DNA from: Monomorium pharaonis
Lineage: Eukaryota > Arthropoda > Insecta > Hymenoptera > Formicidae
Direction: 5' to 3'
DNA length: 64,000 nucleotides
Assembly (NCBI RefSeq): GCF_013373865.1
Contig: NC_050475.1
Location: 20,320,358 to 20,384,357 of the forward strand
Notes under the pieces: generated by a model
What the model saw: the letters and a program-made list of their open reading frames with translations, nothing else
What the model was told of the DNA's origin: nothing
Databases searched by the model: none
Shown: piece by piece, positions 53,731-64,000 of the stretch
Layout: each line of letters begins with the position of its first letter
Position numbering within the stretch: position 1 is the stretch's first letter
Made by a program: the position numbers and the translations under genes

Positions 53731-55162
53731 CGTTATGTGCTTGTAATTTTTGCAGGTGTATTTACCTGAATAAAAGAAACAGAGAAAAAACGTCATGAGA
53801 TGTATAAACACAGCATTATACATATTACGTGTGTGTGTGTGTGTACAGATACACAGACGCACATTTTTGTCAGAACAAAATAATCTGTTGTACAATAAAA
53901 CGCTTGTAGATCATGTTCGAGTTTATCGATTACATTAATACACATTTATCCTTGTTTTTAACTAAACATTACTTGAAAAGGCGGTCACGAGAATTGGAAA
54001 AATTCGAGGGGATAAATCCAACGGTTACCTTTACGTTTGCAGAGCCAAGATCTCGTTCTCAGATAACTAAAGATTTTTCGATAAACCTCGGACGTCATTC
54101 TGGTGCCGGGCAATCAGAGATTTTCACTGATTTCAATCAAGCGCGCAAGCAACTCAACACCGATCCCTCCCGAGTTATCTGGTGGGAATGATGGCATATT
54201 TTAGCCAGGTGCTCTCTCGAATTTATCAAGCACTTAGGTAAGTAAACACACGATGTTTACACAAATGTTCGCACAATGTTCGCTGACAAAAAAGCTCTTC
54301 GTGAGCGGACAATTTAACACTTTGATTCGCTTAAAAGAAAAGAGATTCAACCGCGTCTTTAAAAATACTTCCTACTCCGAAATAAAGATCTCGATTAAGC
54401 ATTTGTCTCGAGGGACTCTTTGAAGAGATATCTCTCAGCTGGAGCGACAGTGTGTATTCAAGAGCGAATTGCTTCTATGTATTTTCGCGTTGACATAGCC
54501 TTTCGCACGATGTAATGAGAATCTTCGTTAGGTATACAGACTGTCTATGCTATGCCTGCAGCAATATCCGCAATAAATTCTATCCCTAATCTCAGGCAAT
54601 ACAATGCGTCATCATTGGATTCGAGAATGTACATATTTAAACATTTCACGATACCTCGGCACACAGAACGAGTTTTACATCCCGTAGGCAGTTTACAAAA
54701 AAGGTGTGAGGTTCAACAAACGTGTCGCGTCTCGAAAAAAAAGTGCGGACCAGGGCTGCCAGAGTTTACAAGAAATTTTCGTTATTGTTTTCCTCTCCTA
54801 AAGATCCCTTTGAATTTTTGATCTTACCAACAAAGTCCCCGTGACAATAACACGACTCAGACCTCTGGTAACGAACTGGACAACAAACTCATCGTAACCA
54901 GATAACGGGAGGAAACTAATTATAGTGTTGAAGTCGTTGCTTATCGATAGAGATTGTTTTTTCGATAGAGAACTGTTAAGGCACGAGAGCGCTCGGCTGC
55001 CAGTTCGCGCGAGCTTCAATCCGTGCGATTTCTCTCGACAACCCCGGAGACACGTGAGAGACGCATCATCAGGTGATACTTGCTGATCGCTCATCGAGGC
55101 TGACGTCAACGAGGCCACGGGGGATACCACGTTACTTCGCGCCGCACCGTGGAGAAAAGAGG

Positions 55163-55880
55163 TGCTGCTGCTGCTGCTGCTGCTTCGGTGAAGCGGTGGC
55201 GTTTCCGTCCCGCGTGATTTATCGGTCACCCTCCTGCCGTACGTGCACGCGAGACAAGGGAGGGAAGGAGAAGGGGTGTGAACAGAAGCAGCGCGGCACG
55301 TGACTCCCGTCGTCGTCGTCGTCGAGCTGGGATGGATAGACAAACGGATGGACCTCGCTTCCTGCCAATTACATCGCTCGGCTCTCGGAGCCGAAGCCGT
55401 TGCGTGATCAAGGCCACAGGACGCACAGCGCGTATCGCGCAGGATCTCACGGGAACGTGAGAACGACACGCGTTGGGAAGAGAGGGAGGCGGAGGAGGAG
55501 GAGGAGGCCGAGGGGAGGGGAAAGAGACGGAGATTCTCTGGCGGAGGGAGGCGGATGTGATGAAGATCAGCGCGAGGAACGACCGAAAATTGAGACGGTC
55601 TGCTCCTCTCTTCTTTTTTTTCTTATAATCTTGTTTCTACTTACGTGTGCAAATTCGTGGCTGCCGCGGTGGTCCGCTTTCCTCCTCTTCCTCCTCCCTC
55701 TATTTCCGATCCGCGATCGCGGATCCAGCGGAATGTGACGAGCGGACGACGGCGGAGCGGATTCATTCACGTCGTTCTCCGCGCCTATCTACGCGCGGCC
55801 GATATAATCCACGGCATAATCCGCGAGCGAGCAAACGCGCGCGCGCGATAGGCAGATACCGCTGCTGCTGCTGCTGCTGC
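55163..55880. repeat. Cluster of trinucleotide repeats in CpG island
   Basis: TGC repeats at 55163-55183 (7 units), CGT repeats at about 55308-55324 (5-6 units) and GCT repeats at 55861-55880 (about 6-7 units), plus a GGA-rich purine run near 55488-55510. Confidence 0.85.
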
Positions 55881-57125
55881 CGTTGCGACCGCGAGTCGCC
55901 GGCCTGACGGTGGCGAAAATACGCTCGCGCGCGTTCCCCGTGCCTGGCAGCGCGTGCACCCCGCGGAAACGTCTACCTGTCGGTCGCCATTTTTAAACTA
56001 CCTGCGAGCAACTGCGAGAGAGATCGCGCCCGCGCACACCACCACGTCTCCGTCTCGCCTCGTCTCACCTCGTCCACCGGCCTCGGCCAGTTTCGCCTGG
56101 CCTCGCCGCCGCTCGCCGCGCACCGCCCTTCACCGCCGGACTACCGGAGAGGACAGGAGAGGATCGACCGGACTCGCGCGCGCGTTCACTCGCGGCGGTG
56201 GCGCGCCGCACGCAGCCGCTCGGCGCACTTCGGTTCTCGGAACGAATGGGACGGAGGCGAGCGCGCGTGCGCACGCGCGCACGCTCGCCGACAATTTCTC
56301 GGCGAACACGCACAGACGCACCGTGTGGATGGTGCCGATCGGCGCTCGATACTCGTTCTCGTTGCCCCGCGCCACTTCCGCCTCGCGCTCGCGGATTATA
56401 ACGTTGTTGCGTAACCGTTCTGCATTATGCGCTAGCCGGTCGATAAGCGGGAGGGAGGGGATTCCCCTCGTTACGATCCGTGCGCGAACGGGGTTCCCGT
56501 TCGCGTTCGCTCGAGGAATTCTCAGCTCGGACGAGCCGATCGACGATCGAGGCGCGAATCGGTCGTGCTCCGCTGGATTTCATTGGCTTTAACTCTTTTT
56601 TTTTAGGCCACATACTTTTTAGTATTCATTTCTATCAATTTATATAGACTAGGCGTCATACAAGAATGCATTTTCGCTTCAAGTTATAGCATACTTTCCG
56701 TATGTTCTATGGTGACGTATCCTATATGGAGTATGGAAGGCAGCTGAGCGAAAAGGCATTATTGACGCCTGGTGTATGTACATACATACACACACACGAA
56801 ACACGAGTTGTTTGAAGTTAACTGCGTTCCGATTTCCATTTTCCGTATAGAACATGTTACATGAACTACACTAGCATCTCTCCGCTTACGGCTATCTTGA
56901 TTTATAAATTTTAGGACTTACGATCGGTCATGCTAATATTAACTAAAAATAATATTAAACCGTTATGATAAGATCGTGCATTCGTTAAAACTCATGGTAA
57001 ACTATCACTTTATAATACTAAATATTATATGAACTAGGGCTTCGAAACTTTCAAAATTTAAAGTTTAAAGTTTACTTCGAAAATCTACAATTATGTGACA
57101 AACGCTTTTTAACTATAAAACATTG

Positions 57126-57190
57126 TCGCTGTCACGTGCGTATGACATGAACGTCGCGACAAACATATTGTCATACGCACGTGACAGGTG
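57126..57190. repeat. Perfect inverted repeat with CACGTG E-boxes
   Basis: The 19-base word CTGTCACGTGCGTATGACA at 57129-57147 is exactly complementary to 57169-57187, with a 21-base loop. Weaker pairing extends outward. Each arm has one CACGTG. It lies about 0.9 kb upstream of the TMEM42-like start. It could be a MITE or a regulatory hairpin. Confidence 0.6.
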
Positions 57191-58053
57191 ACAATATACG
57201 ATAATGCTCCACTTTTTTTTCTCGTGGTTACGTTTCTGTTAAACACATTAAATAGGATTTAAATCATATCAGAAACGCTTAAATCTATTTTTCATCGTGT
57301 ATGCACATAATGAGAATAAAAATAAAGAATACTGTTACATCTTTTACATTCTGCATATTAATTCGAAATCAAAATGTAATTTGATCGTCGAAGCAAAATT
57401 TTAATTGATGCCTATTAAAGATATGTAAATCAAAGTTTTTGACGCCAAATCAAATCAAATCGTTGACACTTTTAATTTACAATAATTATTGTTAGGCTGA
57501 ATATTAATATTTAGGTCCACAGATAATAACAAAACATTTCTACATTGTAAGAAAAATAATATTGCTTTATAATATAAGATTATCTTAAATCTTTAACATT
57601 TTATAAGATTGATTCCAACTTTTTAGATTCGAAATTTTCGTATAATTCTCTCTTTCTCTTTCTCTCGATCTTTTCGATAAATCGCGATCGATTCGTACGA
57701 TTCGAAGCTACGCGCCTCCGTCGTTACTGACGCGCCGAAGGCGCATGCTTCGATTAATCATCCGTCGTCATTCGCGGCCGCGCCGTTGTGCGATCGCGTT
57801 CAATATCGGTTACCTCGTCGTATCAAAGTGCTTTTGCTCCCGATCTCGATTCTCGAGCAGATAAGAGTAGCCGCGAATCTTATCGCTCGCGACCGCACGG
57901 CGCCGTTCCGCACGCGCGTTTGCCGCTCTCTCGAACTCTCGGTGACATTATCTCGATTGCTCTCGGTGCGAGGAGAGACCTTGAACGCCATCCCGCCGAT
58001 CTCGGCGACGTCGCCGAGAGACCCGGACACGTGCACGTGAGTCATCTATCGGT

Positions 58054-60182
58054 ATGGAAGGGCGCAGCGGTGGCGCCATCAACGGAGCGCATCTCGCGAT
58101 CATCGCCGGCGTTTTTGGAACTATCGGTAGTCTCCTCGGTAAGCTCCCCGGTGGCGCCGACGCGTCGTCATTGGTGAGTTGGCGGTAGATTCGAACCGCC
58201 GGTAAAAAAAACGAAAATGGGACTTTTCATTCACAAATTTAGAATATTGTTTTAAAAAATAATAAATTTGATTAGCGTTAAAGAAGTTAAGGATATACAT
58301 GTCTTAAAGTATTACCAAAATTTTTTAAATTTTATGGGATATTTTATTATTACGTTTGAATGTCTGCGTTGAAGCTTAAAAATGGAGCATAATTCTTTTG
58401 TTAGTTTATTTAATTCTCTTATTGGTTTATTTAATTTTTGATTTGGTCTTAGTTCTTATGAAGTACCTATTTGTAAATTTGATGACGAAGTAGCATTACG
58501 AATTAAATCAAATTTTTTGATACACTATAATAAAACTCTGATATTTACACAAAAGTTTCTTTGGATTTACAAACTTATTCGTTTAAAAGTTATTTATCTA
58601 AATAACTTTATAAATTACAGCAAAATAGTGTATTTTTGTGGTGTAAATTGTTATAAACATAGAAATTTATAAGTATAGAAATTTGAAACGAGAAATAAAT
58701 GACGATACAAAGGCATAGAACATTATAATGTTTACATGTTTATTTTTTTATAGCTGTCGTTGCTTGTAAAAGGAGCGCTTATCGTCTTTATGATCGTGTG
58801 CAACACCGTTGGAAACACGTTTTTTGTCAAAGCGCTTCATGCCAGCGGATCTTCCTTGCCGATAACGATCACCAGTGCAGCTACAAACTATGTTTGTTCG
58901 GTGAGTGTTAAATCTTATAATTAATCTTGTAAATAATATTTTTGTATTATTTATATAACACGGATTAATATGAACGTTCTATTCGCGATTGTAATCTCAG
59001 TACGTATTCTTCAACAGATTTGAACTCGGTTTAACGAAAATCCCGAAATATTAATAAAGTTTTAAAATAACGGAAAAGAAGCTGTTTTAGAATTAAGCTT
59101 TAAAAGGTCATATATAAATAATTAATAAAATATTAAGTTAAATTAAAAATCCATGATTTTAATAATAATTCTACTTTTCTCAGCTAAATTTTAGTCCGCG
59201 GTTTATAATGGAATTACAAATTAAAAATTTATAATGTCAATAATGATTTTCTTTCACTAAGGAAAAATTAAGTAATTGCTGTTATTAGAATTAAAGTGAT
59301 GGTTCCAATTATGGATTAAGTTTGCAAAATTAAATGTTTTACAAACATATATTTACTAATAAAAGTATAAATAAATTTTTTTTACATTTTTTAATTTTTT
59401 GTAAATATTGTAATATAAAATCTTTCTTAATCATTGCTGAGAATTAGGAAGAAAGCGGAAAGTTAAACAATCTCTCTAATGAGCTTTTCAAAATGTTTGA
59501 TCATTAATTTAATGGAAGTTGTTTTGAATAAAAATTATTTAAAATTTTTATTTTTATTGGGAAACTCTGAAGAAATGATATAATAATAATATTCAATTAA
59601 ATTTTTCAAGATAATTCTACTCCAAGAGAATTTTAATTTGTGATTTACGTAATAAAATTGAAAATTAGAAACTTACGATATAAATGATGGTCTTTCCTCA
59701 AGGAAAAAGTTGCCTTCAAATTGGAGTATCTGTCAGTGAAATTAAGGTTGCGACAGGGCGACCATCCATCGTGCTTATCGCAAGAAGAAGTTAGATTACC
59801 GTGTAACATCGGACCGGATATTTTTTTTCGTTACGAGAAACTTTTGACAACGTTAATGGAATGAAATGGCAAAGGGAAGCGATCTTTTGCAGAAAAGGGC
59901 ATTTGTCGACAATTATTCGTCTATAGTCGATATACATCCGAGAGCCGGTTGGTTCGCAAGGAGTGAAAGTTTGTTTCGCAAACTAGACGTAATTCCGCGA
60001 GTGTGTGTATGCACAATGCGGTCATTGCAATTATATGTGCGCAGGTAGTACGTGGCGATTGAACGGGAACTGTACGATATGATACACGCTATTGAAACGC
60101 GATCTCGATTGCACTACATTATACGCTGGGAAATGCATTGCGCCTGAATTATTATTAGAATAATAGAAATAATTACGTCCTA

Positions 60183-60219
<37 letters not shown>

Positions 60220-61462
60220 CTTTCATTCCTTTTCCTGTGAAAATGGCTCGTCTCGTACAAGAAATAAAGCTTTGTCTCACTATGATCAGAAATGTGGGAT
60301 TATTTGTTTTTTTTTTTGTACGACGTTACGGCAGAATTTGTCTTTAATTCTCCGTGAAAATTGATTTAATCCATTGGCGCGCTATGATTGCTGAAACGGC
60401 GCCTTACATTGATTGCGTCGACGTGAAATTAAATATTCACGAGATTAACTTTGGGTTTGCGAGGATATAGATGCGCTTTGAGCTTAAGAACGTCACCGGG
60501 TAATAATCCCCAAGGAATAAAGATATTTGATCTATATAATCTGTTCTATTATTATCTTATGTCGAACACGTGGTACGCCGGATCGCATTAATTTCCAATA
60601 TTTTACTTTGTTGATAAGTAATTTAAATAAAAAAAAATTTTTTTTTCACAGGATGATTTTAATCCAATGTAACACGTAGTATAAAATATTTTTCTGTTTT
60701 TCAAAATAACATCCCATATTACGTTTTTTATCTCTGTAAAAGGGGAATATTCACACAGAAAAATATCAGTTCTACTGTCAGGAAAGGCTATTACTCAATT
60801 TTTTCTTCTATTAAATAATGATTATCTTTAACAAAGAAATTTTTTTCGCAGAATATTATAAAATTAAATAAAAAAAAGTCAAAATAATATGTAAATCGAA
60901 TTTTTATTTTAATCTAACATTCTTGATTAAAACATAAAATTAATAAGATTATATAATTTGAATAAATTTGATGCTTATGACAAACTTACGATAAATTCGT
61001 AAATATATAAATTTATAAATTATTTGAAATACGTGATATTTATTTAATTCAAGTGCATATTCTTCTGTATGTTTAAGTAAATATTACTTGTTTTAAATAA
61101 ATGACGTAATTTAAAATTATTCATTAAAAAGATATTCTTTGCAAAGATATAACCGTTTCTTAAAAAAGAAAATTAAAAAATGAATAACTGCTTTTCTTAA
61201 CATGAGAATGATGTTTTACTTGTCTGTATAAATGGATTAGTTTCGATAACTTTGATTATTAATTTATTATGAAACATCAATTTTATAAAAATATTTCTCG
61301 TCCTCGTTCAAGGCTTTGGTAGGCTTCATGGTGTTTGGCGAATCTGTCTCGTTGAGCTGGTGGTGTGGAACTTCCATGGTACTTCTCGGCTTGATGTTGA
61401 TCTGTAATGTTCCCGCTGAGAAGACCGCTTCCGATATCGGGGAAAAATTGAAACATCAATAG
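58054..61462 (+). CDS. TMEM42: Transmembrane protein 42-like (EamA/DMT-type small membrane protein)
   Basis: A small four-helix membrane protein of the TMEM42 group, related to half of an EamA/drug-metabolite transporter. Its substrate is unknown. Three exons join in phase: 58054-58173, 58754-58900 and 61313-61462, giving 138 residues (human 159). The translation has AIIAGVFGTIGSLLGKL, ALIVFMIVCNTVGNTFFVKA, SSLPITITSAATNYVCS and LVGFMVFGESVSLSWWCG, then a last helix GLMLICNV and a charged tail. The GE-x-x-x-x-WWCG segment matches the YGECQEVLWWGG region of the vertebrate protein. The ATG is the first in frame with the conserved helices. Confidence 0.82.
60185..60220. repeat. (CT)n microsatellite
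   Basis: CT repeats broken by one TT, in intron 2 of the TMEM42-like gene. Confidence 0.95.
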
Positions 61463-64000
61463 CCGCCGACAGACGCTTTTATATTCCGGGCAAGAGCGAT
61501 TACGGTGATGTTACAACGCACGATTACTACCATTTTTGTATTGACATCGACAGATATTTATTGTTTAGATCCTACATTATGTCTTTCTTATACGCCGGAA
61601 GAGAGAACATATTGTATTGCTTATAAAGGATAATAAGAATGAATTTTTTTTGTACACAAAATGAGAGTATTAATAGAATACGGATATTACTTAATTAAGT
61701 ATCACAGCTATGTATGAAGGACAATTATATATTTTTTGTCATAAATAAAGTAGATATAGAAAACAAAAGTATTAATAGAATACTTTACTTACGGATATTA
61801 CTTATATAAGTATCACGGTTGTTATGAAGTATTAATTATCTATTTTTGTCATAAATAAAATGTTTTTTCTATGATTTTCTACGTAAATAATGGATATAAT
61901 TTTGAAACACGTTGACGTAATTACTCTAACACGGGATGATGTGTGATATTAACGTATAATACACGTTATTGTATTATTAGATCGAGCAATGAACGCAGCG
62001 ATATATAATTCACTTAATACTAAAAGGATAAAAATAATTTATTGGGTTTAAGAGAGAAATATTTTGAAGAGATATAATTTTTTTCGCTTTGTTCTAAAAT
62101 TATTTGGTTCGAAAAGATTGATCGATCCCTGAGTGCATGGAAAATCTTAAGAATGAAAAGGGTAAGTAATGGATTGTACAGCTGTATAGGCTGTATAGGC
62201 ATAAGAAAAACGTTTTATGGCATTTCTTACTTGTTCTTTGCAATCGACCTAACATTTTTGTATTTTTATGTGGATAGATTTTATGCGTTAGATCTTGCAT
62301 AAAGTGAAGCGAGTTCCCAAAAAGTCATGTTTCCTGAACAATGTTTATCGTTGTACAAAATTATTCAGTTCAAGAAATGACTTTATTTTATCTTCCTCTG
62401 GTTATAAAATATATTATTTCTGCCTTTGTCCTTAGATAAAAGAAGTGTTAGCCTTTTCATTTAAATTATCAGATCTAAAAAAAGATCCAGGTATGTATCT
62501 CGCGAATTTTAAAATTCGATATTTTTAAAGATAGAATTTAATAACATCGTAAATATATAAATTTACCTTTTATAATCTTTATTTTATGTAATAATATTTT
62601 TACATGTAATTTATCTTCTCTTTATTCAAAATCTACAATGTTAAGTTATTTGAACGCAATACTGTTCTCGTGCTGCGCTTGTTTTAGCACGGCGAAGTGG
62701 ATATTCGTATCCAAGATAGCTGAATAAACGATGATGAGGCAGAGAGATATTTCTCCCGTTCCTTCCTTAAAATTCATTAATACGATGCCATCTTCCATCT
62801 GTACAGAGTCCTCAAGTGGATAATGTTTCTCAACATTGATGCATTAACGAGGCGAAATTAGCGCGGTGAGCAAATTATACGTCGTTATTATCACGTTACG
62901 CCCGATGGTGACGGTCTCTCCGTGTCGACGTAACGCGTAATGAAGACGGATGTATTTACGTCCCGGGATGTAAATATACCTGCCGTGTACGAATGAATAT
63001 GCGGCGTCTGATAGGGGGGACTATAACGGGCGTTGGACGAACGAAATCGATTCCCTGTTGACGTTGATTCGCCCGCAGGTATCAAAATAGTTATCGGTTA
63101 TGATATCAAACGCACACGTGAATTTCGACGCGGAATTGAAAGCCGTTGGCTTTTTCACGTGCATTGAAATACGGCCCCGTAATCCTGTCCGATTTCTCAT
63201 TCAACATTCTCTTCTAGATTACGTTGGAACGAGTTCGCGAGATAATATCGTGTTTTATTATTAATTAATAAACGTGGGGAGTAAACGTCAAATAAATAAA
63301 TACTTTATTGCTCATATGCAGTAGGCAAAATCAAATATTTCGCATTAAATAAGAGAATATTATGAGACGAGGAATTATTGTTGCCCACATAAAAAATAAC
63401 ATTCATCAAACCTCCATAACTCCACAGGACGTCTATCTTCACTATGGAAGTCAGATAGATCTCCAATAGAGATCTATATCATATTCATGATGGATGTCCT
63501 CTATAAATCTATCATGGATGCTTATTAGACATCTATTATGAATATATAATAGATAGGATTGAGCGAACAGTATGTGCGCCATTGCCGACAGATGGATGGC
63601 GATGTTCTATTATTCGTAATTAAAAAATAACAGAATAAAGGGTGTAGCATGATGAAATGCAGTTGTAGTTTTATGTCTTAATAAAACAACGATAAAATGA
63701 TTCCTCTTGAAGATGCACGGTGAAAAGGCAAAAACTAAACTTCAAGATGAAAGTACGTAAAATGTCATTCCGACATTTACAGACAAAACATATCTATAAA
63801 GATATTATTAAACTTTCGCGTTAATGACTATGACTCATCCATCGAAGTTCTACGAAACACCTGTACTTGATCTACATAATGTCTATTAGTCATTCATCGA
63901 AACTCTATGAAACGTCTATAATTAATCTATCCATAACGTATATGTCTAATAGACACCTAGGATTGTCATCTAATGGAGGTTCGATGGACGTACATTGCGA
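61463..64000. other. TMEM42-like 3' flank and spacer
   Basis: An AT-rich 3' flank contains AATAAA words (for example near 61745) and a diverged duplication of about 80 bases (the GATATTACTTA...AAGTATCACGG motif near 61685 and again near 61795). 62660-63240 is GC-richer with no credible frame. From 63430 the sequence is made of imperfect repeats rich in TAGACATCTAT. Confidence 0.45.
63430..63960. repeat. Imperfect tandem repeats rich in TAGACATC
   Basis: At 63430-63560 short words such as AGATCTAT, ATGGATG and TAGACATCTATTAT repeat. At about 63835-63960 two copies of a roughly 60-base unit occur (CATCGAAGTTCTACGAAAC and CATCGAAACTCTATGAAAC mark the starts, each ending near GTCTA). Non-coding satellite-like DNA that may continue past the window end. 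Confidence 0.5.

Larger units (their letters stand above)
53766..58053. promoter_or_regulatory. Spacer with CpG islands upstream of PPP1R16-like and TMEM42-like genes
   Basis: This holds the 5' flanks of two divergent genes. 54960-56600 is strongly GC- and CpG-rich and likely carries the PPP1R16-like first noncoding exon and promoter. 57690-58053 is a second GC-rich patch leading into the TMEM42-like ATG. Between them is AT-rich DNA with a CACGTG-containing hairpin. Open frames of 60-220 codons on both strands in the islands resemble no protein and are most likely chance. Confidence 0.5.

Noticed and set aside
54798..55469. Minus-strand open frame of 223 codons
   Set aside because: It lies in a CpG island where stop codons are rare, consists of low-complexity Ser/Thr/Arg runs from trinucleotide repeats, and resembles no protein. 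Best seen as promoter or 5'UTR.
55954..56592. Plus-strand open frame of 212 codons
   Set aside because: GC-rich island with long Arg/Ala/Thr/Pro composition, no domain, and similarly open frames on the opposite strand.

Overview
This 64 kb window is eukaryotic nuclear DNA, almost certainly from an insect and most likely a hymenopteran such as an ant. The reasons are AT-rich introns and spacers, CpG-rich promoters, short GT-AG introns, insect-style protein sequences (for example the CxC zinc motif of COX5B), and TTAGG repeats, the arthropod telomere unit, in a promoter. There is no bacterial-type organisation and no CRISPR array. The ant assignment is an inference; no species marker was seen.

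I reconstructed twelve spliced protein-coding genes; exon phases join correctly in all of them. Left to right they are: EIF2B3 (+, 3252-6262), RpL37 (+, 7168-9082), an MPV17L2-like gene (+, 10109-11259), TMEM185 (+, 14610-17343), an FBXL3-like gene (-, 18441-20204, N-terminal exons not found), NDUFAF7 (-, 21923-24210), CTNNBL1 (+, 24662-28169), URI1 (+, 29832-32362), COX5B (-, 32737-33639), an MsrA gene with a predicted signal peptide (-, 35758-38804), a PPP1R16/TIMAP-family ankyrin protein with a CaaX end (-, 46662-53730), and a TMEM42-like gene (+, 58054-61462). NDUFAF7 and CTNNBL1 are head to head over a 451 bp shared promoter. TMEM185/FBXL3 and URI1/COX5B are convergent pairs.

The genes are mostly housekeeping: translation (EIF2B3, RpL37), mitochondrial function (MPV17L2, NDUFAF7, COX5B), splicing and transcription assembly (CTNNBL1, URI1), protein repair (MsrA) and signalling or turnover (PPP1R16, FBXL3). 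I see no operon-like functional unit.

The accessory DNA holds a probable solo LTR with a 4 bp target duplication (6312-6549), a SINE-like insert flanked by a 13 bp direct repeat (2195-2343), several hairpin MITE-like elements, a diverged repeat family amplified inside RpL37 intron 3, a Crypton-like recombinase fragment (28750-29063), microsatellites, and three GC-rich islands. The largest spacers are 38805-46661 and 53766-58053. No wholly new system was identified. The most interesting points are the conserved C-terminal tryptophan of the FBXL3-like protein, the cysteine-rich secretory N-terminus of MsrA, and the recurrence of a TATAGGTTAGG-type motif near gene starts.
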